Notes under the pieces: model-generated
What the model was told of the DNA's origin: nothing
The model's database searches: none
The model's input: the letters and a program-made list of their open reading frames with translations, nothing else
Assembly (NCBI GenBank): GCA_029207755.1
Contig: JARCOQ010000002.1
Span: 87,705,087 to 87,769,086 of the forward strand
Source of the DNA: Chamaea fasciata
Lineage: Eukaryota > Chordata > Aves > Passeriformes > Sylviidae
Direction: 5' to 3'
DNA: 64,000 nucleotides
In this document: positions 48,241-58,538 of the stretch, in pieces
Layout: the number at the start of each line of letters is the position of its first letter
Numbering within the stretch: position 1 is the first letter of the stretch
Program-made: the position numbers and the translations under genes

Positions 48241-51200
48241 TCTTTTCCCCCTCAAAAACTGCCAACTTTCTCTTCTGTTTCACCTCCCATTTTGAAACAG
48301 AGTTATCATAATATGAGAAATACAGTTGCTTGCTGCAGATGTTCAGATTTAGGCTGACATGCAGTATTAGTTCTCACATGTAAGGAGGTGATGATTCAAA
48401 CAGTTTCCACTGATACTTATAATAATCTCAATTACACGTGCTATTTCATGAGTGAGCTCCAGACTGTATCATTTACCCTCTTAAAGTGCTTTCTTTGATG
48501 GCTGAAGATGGCAGAGCAAGAGATGTCAAAACAGGAACTGCCTTTCTACCTGTAGGTCAGGTTGAGAAGAGAAAGTATTCATTAGTGCTTCCTACTCTTT
48601 TCCTCAGTATTATTTCCCACAGTTGGAACTTGGCTCAAAGTGGTTACTGTCTGACTGGTTCTCCAAGCAGGCCGAAAACACCTGTGAGTAAAACCACTTC
48701 CCAAGTGCCAGCTTAGTTCTCCAAGAGCAGCGTACTATTTCTGCATTTGGGTTACCACTTGCACTGATGTGTGAATCCTAAAGAAGCTTTCCATGCTTAC
48801 TTCCTTCTCCAACCATACCCACAAGATTATTGTGGGTTAAGATCTTTACATGTGCAGCAGAACTACTTCCAGGTGTCACGTTGACTGGGATTTCAGTACT
48901 GGCACCCACAAGGCAGACTGTAGGTAGTGCCTTGTTGCTGCAGTAAGAGAGAAGCCAAAAATGATCAGTTCTTTACTCAGAACATCTGGGAAAGACATCT
49001 GCAATATGTTAGATAGGTGGTTTTGCTGGACACTTTACGGTCTTGACATAGATTCAATACAGGCACATGATTTGCTTGTTTCTGTAGAGTTTTACAGCAG
49101 ACAACTGCAAATTATTTTCTTTGTTATTTTAATATAATGGTCAGAAAGTAAGAGCAGTGATTTGTGGGTTTTTGTTGTTTTGTTGTTTTGGTTTTTTTTC
49201 CTTAATCCAGATGCGATTTGTCATTCTCTTTTCTTGTTATTTCTGGTAAAGATGCATTATATTTATTTCCTTAGATTTTTTTGTGGAAGCCCTGATGACT
49301 CAGAAGCTTCTGCTGCTATGGCTGTTTTAAAACCTGAAATCATTTAAGTCCTAATTTCTTTTACTTCATTATTTCAGAGACGGGTTCAAAGTCTATTAAT
49401 GTAAAGTTAAAGCTTCCTTTTCAGCTCTGAATTGGATGATATTTTGGTCATTAGTTTCATTTTGAGGGGAGAAGAAATTTAATTCTGAATAGCCACTTGG
49501 TCCTCTTTAGAACACCTCCAAGAAGCATGAAAAAGTGCAAGGTGCTGGATCTGCCATTTCCTGAACTCCAAAGGCACTGAGAGGACCACTCCTATTCTCT
49601 AACTCTTCACCTCCCACCCAGTTCTCAGAAGGTGAATGCAGTCTTTTGTTAGAATAGTTTGTGGCCAAGGTGGCCACAGGTTCCACAACCTGGTCTGTTC
49701 AGCAGGATCAGCTTAGTGTCTGGAGCCACAGCACTCTATTGGACAGTGCTTGGTCATTGACCATCACGCACCTGCATGAATTTTAATCCAGCCGGAAAGA
49801 TGTGAGGCCACAGGAAGACACATGCCAACCTCCAAAACTAAAGAGAGCATGCAGTCTGACAAAGATACAGACGGAGCTCACAACCTCCAGCAGCATCCAT
49901 AAATGGTAGAATGTCCAATTCCTCTTGTTGTCCCAGGAGGGCATGCTCTGAGATGTATTTTCTGGTTATCTGGTGAGGCAGACAAGACTTATAGTGCCTA
50001 CTCCCTGCCTACAAATGAATCTTGGGAAGCACACACAATCTGAAAAACTACTATTTTCACCTATTTATTCTTAATATATGTTTGTACCAAGCCCTTAAAG
50101 GAATCAGTAATGAAAAGTTTATAAATCTGAACAGGTTTAGTAATGGGAATAACAACATATTTCCTTTGGTGGGATGACGGGATAAAACTACTACTGCTCT
50201 GTGTCTAGATGAGGGAGATTATTTGTATTTGTGGTTCGATTTTGGGGTCTTCCAAGAAACTGTGCCATTCAGCTTAAGGAAGGTGGCCCTAAGCAAAGCT
50301 GATGTGACTTGATTGAGGCCACTCTGTCTCTAGGCCAGCCCTTAGGCCTGTTTTGTTTAGAAGCATAGGCACAGCTTCTGGATATAATGTCAGTTCTGAC
50401 TCAAAGATGGTACTAGGATCAGCAATGACATTAGTCTAATCACACTGAGACAAAAAAGTCTGATGCAAACCCTAGTCTAAAGAACTGCTCCAAATGATTC
50501 TATTATTGAAATACTGAATCAGCAATAGCGACAGTGATAAACATATGGAGGCAACGTGTATGGTAGACAAATGACAAAGACACATTACATAGTCTAAAAG
50601 TACTTGCCAACTAAAAATAGGCATAGACACTGCATTTATATCACTTTGGGCTGACTCTGGCATTCATGTGGGATAAAACTATCTTCAGATGCCTCCAAAT
50701 TACATCCATATAAATTCTCTTTCCTTCTTGGAACTGTTTGTAAATTCAGTGGGGTCTACCCAAGCACATATATTATGGCAGAGCTGGAACATCATACTCT
50801 GGAAAAGAATGCTCCCCAAAATGCCTTGCAGTGCTCAATGATACCCATAAACTGTGGGGGGGAAAAACCCAACCAGCAACCCCCAGATAAGGAAGAAAAG
50901 ACGAAACAGATGTAGGGCTGTGATTCAAAATGCAGTGAAAATCTGGGCAACACCTTCTTTCATGGAGTAGGAAAGTCACGGTAAGGAACAAAACAGGGGG
51001 CACTGCTTTACAAGTAAAGGTCTCTGGCTACTCTTGATTCACTTTTCCTAATTCTATGCTCAGTCCAAACCATTTTCACTGTAAAGTCAAATACAGAATG
51101 CCTCTGTATTTGGTGTTGTCAGGTAAATTTGCTTTATTTTTATATTTGATAGTGTTGGAATAAAGATTCTTGAAATCTCTCTCACTACAGACTTGACTGA

Positions 51201-52256
51201 CAGCCCCCTAAGTGCTGTGCCTTTTATAGCGTAACATAATTGACAACCCTTAGGTAGCTGGCATATGCAGTCCATGAAATGAAGTGTGCTCGTTCCACAT
51301 TTGAAGAAAAGTAGGTGCAATGAAATAGCTGTTGTTATTATTAGCCTTTTAAAATAGAATTTATGTGTTTGCATTAAAGAAAGCATGACTTCTGGATAGA
51401 TCAGACTCAAGGCTTTCAATAGTGATGAGGAAGATCAATGCAAAACAATTTCTGTGTCAAAAAACACACATATAAAATATCTGGAAATTACTTAACTGGA
51501 ACAGACTTAAAATACTGCTGAATTGTCTGCATTTTTAACACTCATTTTGTAGTTTTTCAAACACATACCGATCAGCTTCTGAAACACAAAGCTTTCTGTC
51601 AAGCCACTCTTCTCCAGTGCTCTCCCGAAACAAAAATTCCAATTTTTTGTTCAAAGCTGGACCCAGGTGTTCCTAAACTTCCTTGGGCCTGAAGACAATC
51701 CAGAAAGTGCTCCTGGTTAGGCTCTAAGAAATGCTCTTGGCACGTGGATACTGTAACATCCTGAGATTCTGTGGCCCAGTCAGCCCCTGTCAATTGCTGT
51801 CCCTTTTGGCACATGTGCCCTAGAACTTCAGCCAGAGTACTTACAGCTTAAAGAAGAAAGGCACAGGGGAAAGAGAACAGAAAGCGCTTTATAAGAAGAA
51901 TAACTTCAGTTCAGAATTCCAAAACAAACCTATTTTTTTTATTTCTGTTTAGGGAAAACGGAAAAATTCAGGCATCTCTTCAAAAATGGATTTGGATTAC
52001 GGCATCCTGTGAAGTTTTAACCCTCCTACAACTATTTTCTTGTTTTCTAATGGATGGAGAACGCCATCTCTGCTGCAGGTTAGCTTGTTCTGTTGCAAGG
52101 CAGATCTTGCTATATATCCTTCACTGTTCTGACCTCTTCTCCTGTGTGAGTTTCTCAAATATCTAAGCCTAAGATACACTCTTCAGCTCATTACCGATTA
52201 GGAGAACTTTTCTCTTTAGATCTGCCCTGTCTTTATATCTCATCACAGTCTACAAT
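48241..52256. other. Intergenic DNA, no gene recognised
   Basis: Unique sequence with a GTT-rich low-complexity tract at 49165-49199. The open frames are short and lack recognisable domains. Confidence 0.5.
49165..49199. repeat. GTT/GTTTT-rich low-complexity tract
   Basis: Mixed GTT and GTTTT units end in a T8 run. Confidence 0.85.
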
Positions 52257-52571
52257 TTTCTTGTGAGGGGACAAGGAGGGGCAGGCACTGACTTCTTCTC
52301 TCTGGTGACCATTGACAAGACTGGAGAGAACAGCCTCAAGTTGCACCAGGAGAGGGTTAGGTTGGCTATTAGGAAAAGGTTCTTCCCCCTTAGGTGGGCA
52401 CTGGAGCAGGTTCCCCAGGGCAGTGGTCACAGCACCAAGCCTGACAGATTTCAAGTAGCATTTGGACAATGCTCTCAGGCACATGGTGTGATTCTTGGGG
52501 CTGGTCCTGTGGAGGACCAGAAGTCAGACTTGATGGATCCCCTCCAACTCAACATATTCTGAGATCCTGTA
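52257..52571 (+). mobile_element. CR1 LINE 3' fragment, sense (CR1-X-like tail)
   Basis: In order it shows CTTCTCTCTGGTGACC, GTTAGGTTGGCTATTAGGAAAAGG, GGCACTGGAGCAGGTTCCCCAGGG, ACCAAGCCTGACAGATTTCAAG and AGGCACATGGTGTGATTCTTGG. It ends with CCTCCAACTCAACATATTCTG. These are hallmarks of a CR1 subfamily whose 3' end also forms the tail of the SINE at 10546-10672. The end of ORF2 is included but disrupted. The copy is 5'-truncated and inactive. The 99-codon open frame inside it (52263-52562) is repeat-derived. Confidence 0.9.
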
Positions 52572-54029
52572 AGCACCTATCACTGGTAGAGTGAAGCCAT
52601 CAGACTCAATGGATTCTTGTGCTGCCCCAGATCCTTGCCAATTTTTGGACTGCTTCCATGAGGCAGTGAGCTGGAGAGCCACACATCTCCAGCATGTTAT
52701 CTACAAATCCCATCTCTGATCACAAAAGAACACCCCAAATCTCACTTCAGAATAGTTTGCATGTAGGCTGGTAACATAAGCAATCAGCAACTTTGAACTG
52801 GAGCTCAGCCTTAGGTTTGTGCTTAAGAATTTGCACACACTACAGATGTGCCCCTCCGGCTGTCCCCAATCCATACATGTGACAGGCTCAGCCTGGTTTC
52901 TTTATTCTCCTTTCAGTGATTTTTCACTTCAGAAACCTGAAGCCACACACAAAGGCACCTTTTTCTTATGTCAGGCCATCCTCAAAGACAGCACTCCAAA
53001 GCCTTGAATCATCCCAAATGACATGCTCAGCCTTCATTATCTACGTCTAAAAACAAAAGCAGGTAATGTGCTGCAGGCAACAGTCCCCAGTTCTGTGATT
53101 GCACAGAGCATGAATAGCAGGTTACACGAGGATATGGGTAATCAGGCTCACAATTGAAACAGCTCCCCAGAGTAGAATATTGCCCAGCTGGGCTCAGAAA
53201 GTACATTCCTGCCACACAAGTGACTAAAGTTCCTCAGAGGGCTTAGTGAAGCATTGGGGTAGTTTGCATGGATTAGGTAAGCATCTACAGTCTGTCAACT
53301 AAACACAGAGACAGAAAGAGGAGCCCTTTGGAGTTAATCTTGGGATAAGCAGATTAAACACGGTTTTCTTGCATTTCCCTCCACCCCGTCTTAACAAATT
53401 TTGACAGAGGGATGGGGTGCAGGTGGTTGAGCATGTAAATAACCTCTGCTCATTTTTATCCTACCTTTATTTGTGCTAAAAACTGATTTTGAACTGGCAA
53501 ACCCAGACTCCTGCCACCCAAGCAGAAATGGCAATCTTTCCACTAGAAGGAATCTTTCTGGAACATGCTAGCCACAGCAGTACAGTTCCTTCAAAGCATC
53601 CCAAGTAATAACTACATGCACTCTTGATCAGTCTAGAAAATGGTTGCTCAGGGATTTTTGTACAGGTGTCTCCTAGGAGCAAGCAAGCACAGGTAAACTC
53701 CTTGGCAGAAGCAGGATGGCTGGGAAATATAATAAACCTGAAATATGTGCAAAAATCTTCCATCTTGAAGGGGCAGCTATCAGCTTCTAAGGGCTGACAG
53801 CCCCAACAATCCAAGAGAAAGACAACATTACCCTTAATTGCTGGACTTCACATACACCACAGTCTCTATTCAGCAATATGCAAGAGCAATTCTGTAACCT
53901 CCAGCTGAAACCATGGGCTGTATGAACCCCAATGTCATTGAAATCATGCTCCAGATTGCAAAAGCATTTAGGATTTTTTCACAGTGAGGATAGGAGTAGA
54001 AAAATGTAGGAAATCAAAGAAGTTGTATT
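52572..54029. other. Intergenic DNA, no gene recognised
   Basis: Unique sequence between a CR1 copy and the candidate element at 54030. No gene or RNA is seen. Confidence 0.5.
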
Positions 54030-54310
54030 TACATCAACTAGTTACCACGAATAAGTGGGCAATATTTTATAGGTGGCCTGCTCCTCAAGCTTAATTGATG
54101 ATTAATTATATGTGGGGAATAAAAACCATTCACTCCAGCGGCGCTTTGATTCTGTAGAGCTGACAAGGGTGAGAAGTAACAATTGCTCAGCACAGCGAGG
54201 ACTGAAGAGCGCCTCTGCTGCTGAACAAAGCCAAGCTGTGGGGCGACAGATGGCAGATGAGATTCACCATAGGCTGCGAAGAGGCCATACCCATCGCTGG
54301 CATTCTCCAC
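54030..54310. promoter_or_regulatory. Candidate conserved non-coding regulatory block
   Basis: A dense homeodomain core, TTAATTGATGATTAATTA (54091-54108), sits beside GCGGCGCTTTGATTCTG. It is followed by AACAATTGC near 54179 and GAACAAAG near 54223 (SOX-type), and GACAGATGGCAGATG near 54245 (MEIS/E-box-like). CpGs are retained at 54139-54142, 54197, 54211, 54244 and 54279. Reading frames on both strands are open for 70-100 codons but encode nothing recognisable. It lies about 1.6 kb upstream of the MRPS9 promoter and may serve that gene or, more likely, a distant developmental gene. Confidence 0.42.
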
Positions 54311-55075
54311 CCCTTCAGCTCTGCTGGCTGCTCCAGAAGGTGGGTCAATGGGACTGTGACCCTAAACCTTTTTTCTCCCTTTTTCTCCTCCAGAGAAACA
54401 GCTAGCAACTAAATGCCATCCCAACACACGCTGTGACTGAAAGCATGGCTGCAGTTCCCAGTGCTTGGCCAGGTGTGCACAGGAGAGACACTTCACTGCT
54501 CTCCTTCAGTGCAGTGCTCATGGCAATCATTTGCACATACCCATGTCAGCAAAACTGCTGATGTTTTCACTTTCACAGCTGGCAACTGCAAGAATGGATG
54601 AACCTTTCCAGGCAGCTTCTCCTTGACCTCCCTGCATGGATGACTTCCTTTGCCCATGGCCAGTTTTCTTATAACCTCTTCTATGACCCAGAGAGGAAAT
54701 CAAGGGGGGAAGCAAGGGCCACCCATGGAAAAACTTAACAGAAAAATAAACCTGGAAAAGCAGAGATCCATTCCAGAATTTCCTCTCAAATAGTAACTCC
54801 TCTTAAAGAGAAGGTCTCAGCTCAGTTCTTTTCTACAGAAAAGCTTCTTAAAATTCAGTTTTTAATTAATTTCGACTTTTCCCACGGGAGAAAAAGCTAC
54901 TGACAATACCCAGTCACCTAAAAGGGTGTATCCTACATAACTCAGAGAAAAAGGAACAATCTCAAGTCCCCAAGTTTCAGCATCCAGAGATATTGTCATC
55001 ACCTTGGGAGATGACAGGATTGACACCAGCTTCCCCTCAGCAAGAGACAACTGCTGTATCTCTAAAATATGTCAT
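54311..55075. other. Intergenic DNA, no gene recognised
   Basis: Unique sequence preceding a CR1 copy. No gene, RNA or other repeat is recognised. Confidence 0.5.
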
Positions 55076-55526
55076 TCAGAGAAGGGATGTGGAGCTGGTG
55101 AAAAGTCTGAAGCACAAATCCTATGAGAGGAACCTGAGGAGGCTGGGGTTGTTTAGCCCTGGAGAAGAGGCTGCTCAGGGGAGACCTTTATCACTCTCTA
55201 CAACCACCTGAAAGGAGGCTGTAGCCAGGTGGGGGTCAGTCTCTTCTGCCAGGCAACCAGCAACTGGACAAGAGGACATAAACGTAAGCTGCACCAGGGG
55301 AGGTTTAGATTGGGCATTAGGAAGAATTTCTTCACAGAAAGGGCGAATAGACATTGGAATGGGCTCCCCAGGGTGGTATTGAAGTCACCGTCCTTGGAGG
55401 GGTTTAAGGACAGACTGGAGGTGGCACTCAGTGCCATGGTCCAGCTAACTGGCGGTGATTGCCACGGGTTGGACTCGATGATCTCAGTAGTCTTTTCCAA
55501 CCTCGCTGATCCTGCTATTCCTTGAT
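55076..55526 (+). mobile_element. CR1 LINE 3' fragment, sense, next to MRPS9 promoter
   Basis: It begins within the 3' part of ORF2. The translated remnants include RNLRRLGLFSPGEEA and, after a frame change near 55195, FRLGIRKNFFTERANRHWN, the usual CR1 ORF2 C-terminal block. The untranslated tail has GGTTGGACTCGATGATCTCAG and TCTTTTCCAACCTC and ends near CTGCTATTCC, in place of the usual ATTCTATG repeat. It is 5'-truncated with frame disruption, hence inactive. Its 3' end lies about 165 bases from the CpG island of MRPS9. Confidence 0.92.
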
Positions 55527-55689
55527 TTTTTTTTTTTCCTCCACGGGAAAAATCCTAACAAACCAGTGCTAAGGGGAAATCTGGTTTTTGCTACAAATCT
55601 CCAGAGCAGTGCTGGCGCCCCAGACACGCTGCAAGTCCCAGCGCTGCGTACTTAGAGAGGAGTCCTGCTTTCAGCGCTGTCCTTCCGAA

Positions 55690-56060
55690 ACAGGAGGCCG
55701 CGGAGGGGTCTCCTGCTGCCCACAGTCAATGTAACCCCAAATATAACCCACCACTCTCCCGACGGGGCGGCATTTCAGGAAAGCCGAGGGGCCGCCGAGC
55801 GAGAACCAGCGCCAAGCGCGAGCCCCGACCGCAGGCTCCGCCGATGCAGCAGCGCGCAGGCGCAGCCTGGTCCCGCCCCCGGCCCCGCCCGCCAATGGGA
55901 GGGCGGAGCGCCGCGGTCATGGCGGCGGCCGTGGGGCGCGTGCTGTGGCTGTGCCGCCGCTGGGGCGCGGGGCCGCGCGCGCAGGTGAGAGGCGGGCGGT
56001 GGGTGAGGGGCCGCGGTTCGCGTCCCGCCCGGAATGGCGTCCCCAAGAGGGACATGGCCT
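55690..56060 (+). promoter_or_regulatory. MRPS9: CpG-island promoter of MRPS9
   Basis: This is the only dense CpG island in the window. It has no TATA box. Visible elements include an NRF-1-like GCGCAGGCGC core at 55854-55863, GC boxes at 55871-55892, a CCAAT box at 55892-55896 and a second GC-rich GGGCGG at 55901-55906. A YY1-like ATGGCGGC overlaps the start codon at 55919. NRF-1 and YY1 sites are common in promoters of nuclear genes for mitochondrial ribosomal proteins, which fits the gene product. The position of CCAAT suggests transcription starts close to the start codon with a short 5' leader. The exact start site cannot be read from sequence. Confidence 0.85.
55919..55984 (+). CDS. MRPS9: MRPS9 exon 1, coding part (mitochondrial ribosomal protein uS9m)
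   Basis: Exon 1 supplies 22 codons (MAAAVGRVLWLCRRW, then GAGPRAQ) and ends at CAG with donor GTGAGA, phase 0. The product is part of the small subunit of the mitochondrial ribosome. This stretch is Arg-rich, Ala- and Trp-containing and free of acidic residues, as expected for a mitochondrial targeting presequence. The first Glu comes only at residue 44, in exon 2. I chose the ATG at 55919 because it has G at -3 and G at +4. Two in-frame upstream ATGs (55844 and 55895) have weak contexts and would add 25 or 8 residues. The assignment depends on exon 2, since presequences are poorly conserved; the joined frame is open and the CpG-island context fits. Confidence 0.82.
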
Positions 56061-56302
56061 GGGAGGCCCCGGTGTGGTGCTCCCCCTGCTCCTGGGCCGG
56101 CGGGGCTGAGGCAGCCCTGCTTGGGAAGTGTCGAGGGCTGGCGCCGCGTTCAAGTCCTCCTTTCCGTGAGCCGCGTTTGTTTCCCTTGATGTGAAGCAGA
56201 AGAAGCTTGGTTAAGCCTAGAATTGACAGAGCAGTATATAGAACAAAGCCACCGCAAAAGATGGCAGGTTTTAAGTTGATAATTTTGAATGATAAGCTAA
56301 AA

Positions 56303-56510
56303 CACAAATTCCATCTCAACATGAAGAAGAACTTCTTTACATTGATGTTGGCAGGGCCTGGAGTTTCCCTTCCTGGGGACATTCCGAACCCACCTGGAAA
56401 CATTCCTGTGTTACCTGCTCTAGGTGACCTTGCCTTGGCAGGGGGGTTGGACTGGATGATCCTCAGAGGTCTCTTCCAACCCCGACAGTGCTGTGATTCT
56501 GTGAGTGGTG
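56303..56510 (+). mobile_element. CR1 LINE 3' fragment, sense, in MRPS9 intron 1
   Basis: The body has CATCTCAACATGAAGAAG and AACTTCTTTAC, then CACCTGGAAACATTCCTGTG, CCTGCTCTAGGTGACC and TTGGCAGGGGGGTTGGACTG. It ends GATGATCCTC, TCTTCCAACCCC and GTGATTCTGTGA. This is the CR1 lineage with the CTGCTCTAGGTGACC signature. About 30 bases (the usual 'GGAACAGGTTGCCCAGAG' section) are absent near 56350-56358. It is severely 5'-truncated. Confidence 0.9.
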
Positions 56511-56535
56511 TTCAGTCAGCAGGTGAGTAGATCAC

Positions 56536-56662
56536 GAATCATGGCGTTGCAGAGAGATTTGGGTCGGAAAGGACCTTAAAGACCATCTAGTTCCAACCCC
56601 CTGCCATCGGCAGGGGCATGTCCCGCTAGACCAGGTTGCACAGGGCAAGTCTCTGAATACCT
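56536..56662 (-). mobile_element. CR1 LINE 3' fragment, antisense, in MRPS9 intron 1
   Basis: GGGTCGGAAAGGACCTTAAA, CCATCTAGTTCCAACCCCC, TGCCATCGGCAGGGGCATG and CGCTAGACCAGGTTGCACAG are the antisense CR1 3' region. It lies tail-to-tail with the sense copy ending at 56510, only about 25 bases away. It is inactive and truncated. Confidence 0.9.
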
Positions 56663-57321
56663 GCAGTGGGGAGAGAAATGTGCTCCGCAAGTAAGGTAAC
56701 TTCTGATTAAACAGAATCATTTTGTTTTGGGGGGTAGGGGTGTTCAGCTGATTGCCATTTAATTAAAAAGCTTAGCTGCTGTCAATATTGTTTGTGCTGT
56801 GGTATTTGATACACCTGTATATATATTTCATCAGTGCCCAGTATCCCAGCAAGTGGATAAAAAGGCCTGCTGGTAACACTTTCAAATTACAAAGTAATTT
56901 AGGATAGTATGGGCTGAGGAACTGTTGGTGACTGGACTAAACCAAGCCATGGGGTAACAGAAGAAAGATGCAGTAAGGAAATGAAATGTAATACCGGAAG
57001 GAGCAATTTGGACTATTTATATTGGTTACATCTAGATTACCTTTACCCATTAGGGATAAAGGCCTGGTACCCATGTGGATAGTTCTGTATGCAGCAGTCA
57101 GGAATACATGCCCTTAAGGTGTGAAAGGAATGACAAAGAGAATAAATTTGAAAATATTCTAATACTTGATTTCATTCTCAATTGGAATAGTTTGTGTTGC
57201 TTTGGTTATCTTGTGTCAAAAGTATGATTATGACTGTAACTTGGTTTTCCTGGTGAGGTACATTCTTGAGTTTTAGCTGAAAATTATTTGTATTGTAAAT
57301 GAGAGAATGTTCTCAAAGGAG

Positions 57322-57395
57322 GAGTCACAGAGGAAGGTAGGACTGGAAGGGGCCTTGAGGGATCATTTTTCTATTCATCTCGCCCCCAGAGAGGG
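57322..57395 (-). mobile_element. Old CR1 3' end fragment, antisense
   Basis: GTCACAGAGGAAGGTAGGAC, TGGAAGGGGCCTTGAGGGATC and ATTCATCTCGCCCCCAG resemble an antisense CR1 3' tail, but with more substitutions than the other copies. It is probably older. The boundaries are approximate. Confidence 0.55.
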
Positions 57396-57639
57396 GAGCA
57401 GTACCTGAGCCTGTGGCTATACACAAATTGTCTAGCTGTCTGTGAACCAAAGCATATGAAGAGGACTAATGGGGGACAGGGCCCAGAATCCTTAGAGACT
57501 GTTCTTTCATTAGGTGTAGTTAACTTGTGGAAGTGTTTGGTGAGAATGTTCAGGATGGTAGGGATTTATGTGAATAAAAAAAGCAAGTTGAGAAACTTGG
57601 AAGAAAATTCCTCTGAGCACCATTAAAAACAAGATACCG

Positions 57640-57765
57640 GCGTGCCTGAACTGCAGATTGCTGGAAACCAGACAAGTGCCCTGGGAAAATTATCACTACT
57701 TGTTGGTCCTGTCCTTGTGCCTCTGATACAGGCTGTGTTTGAGAACAGGGTATAAGTTGATGTAT
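57640..57765 (+). mobile_element. Ancient L3/CR1-like LINE 3' remnant
   Basis: GAACTGCAGATTGCTGGAA, CTGGGAAAATTATCACTAC, GGTCCTGTCCTTGTGC and GAGAACAGGGTAT occur in the same order as in the 3' untranslated region of ancient amniote L3/CR1 elements. No recent CR1 tail is present, and divergence is high. Recognised by eye from the motif order. Confidence 0.5.
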
Positions 57766-58522
57766 CCATGTTCTGACGTTCTATAACGATTTCTTACATT
57801 ATGCACTTACCTGTCCTGACTGTTTGGAAATTTTTTTTATGATGCTTTGTCCCTTGCAGTTATTTAGTTCATAACTACTTGTCTGTCTTAGTGGGGGAAA
57901 ATGTTTAATTTCTTTAAGTTTCTTGTATTGAGAGGCAAAATGGAAGAGGAACTTTGTAATTTGAGTTCCCTTTGCATTGACTGAGCAACTGGTGTAGTTT
58001 CCTATTCTTCCAATAAGCAAATGGCAGAGATGTAGTGCTATTTATAAGGAAAAAATGATCTAGCTTAGTGACTATCTATCATTCACTCTGATGTGATTGT
58101 ATAAGTATGCTCAGCAGAAGAGTTCAGAGTTCCTCTTTAATTTGATTGGGTTAAGTACTTTATCTAAATCACTGTCGATGTTATATGTACCGATATGAGA
58201 AAGAAGTAGTAGTACTTGGGTGAGAGACTTTCAGAACTACCTGCTTGAAATGTAAGAGAGGCCTTTTTTGCAGTTGTTAACTAAGATACAATCAAAAAGC
58301 CTTTTAGTACCTGAAAACTTGAGCCTAAAAACAACCAGATCCAAATTCTGTTCCCTGTTATACACATCTGACTTTTGCCATGCATCGATACATTTAGGGT
58401 TATTTCTTACTTCCCCAGTGTATAGCAAAACTTAATATGTAGATTTGGTAAAACATGCACAGAAAGTAGGTTTTCTGATCAGGTGAGATGCAGTTCTATG
58501 GTTCCTGCCAAGGGACTTAATT

Positions 58523-58538
58523 TAAAAAAAAAAAAAAA
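58523..58538. repeat. Poly-A tract in MRPS9 intron 1
   Basis: A run of sixteen A residues preceded by TTT. No retroposon body is recognisable to its left. Confidence 0.85.

Noticed and set aside
52263..52562. Open frame of 99 codons on the + strand
   Set aside because: It is the CR1 3' fragment read in sense; repeat-derived.
55229..55525. Open frame of 98 codons on the + strand
   Set aside because: It is the C-terminal remnant of CR1 ORF2 plus its tail, not a host gene.
55726..56403. Minus-strand open frame of 225 codons, the longest in the window
   Set aside because: It spans the CpG island, MRPS9 exon 1 and a CR1 copy in antisense. High GC removes stop codons. The Arg/Pro/Gly-rich translation has no family resemblance, so it is a compositional shadow.
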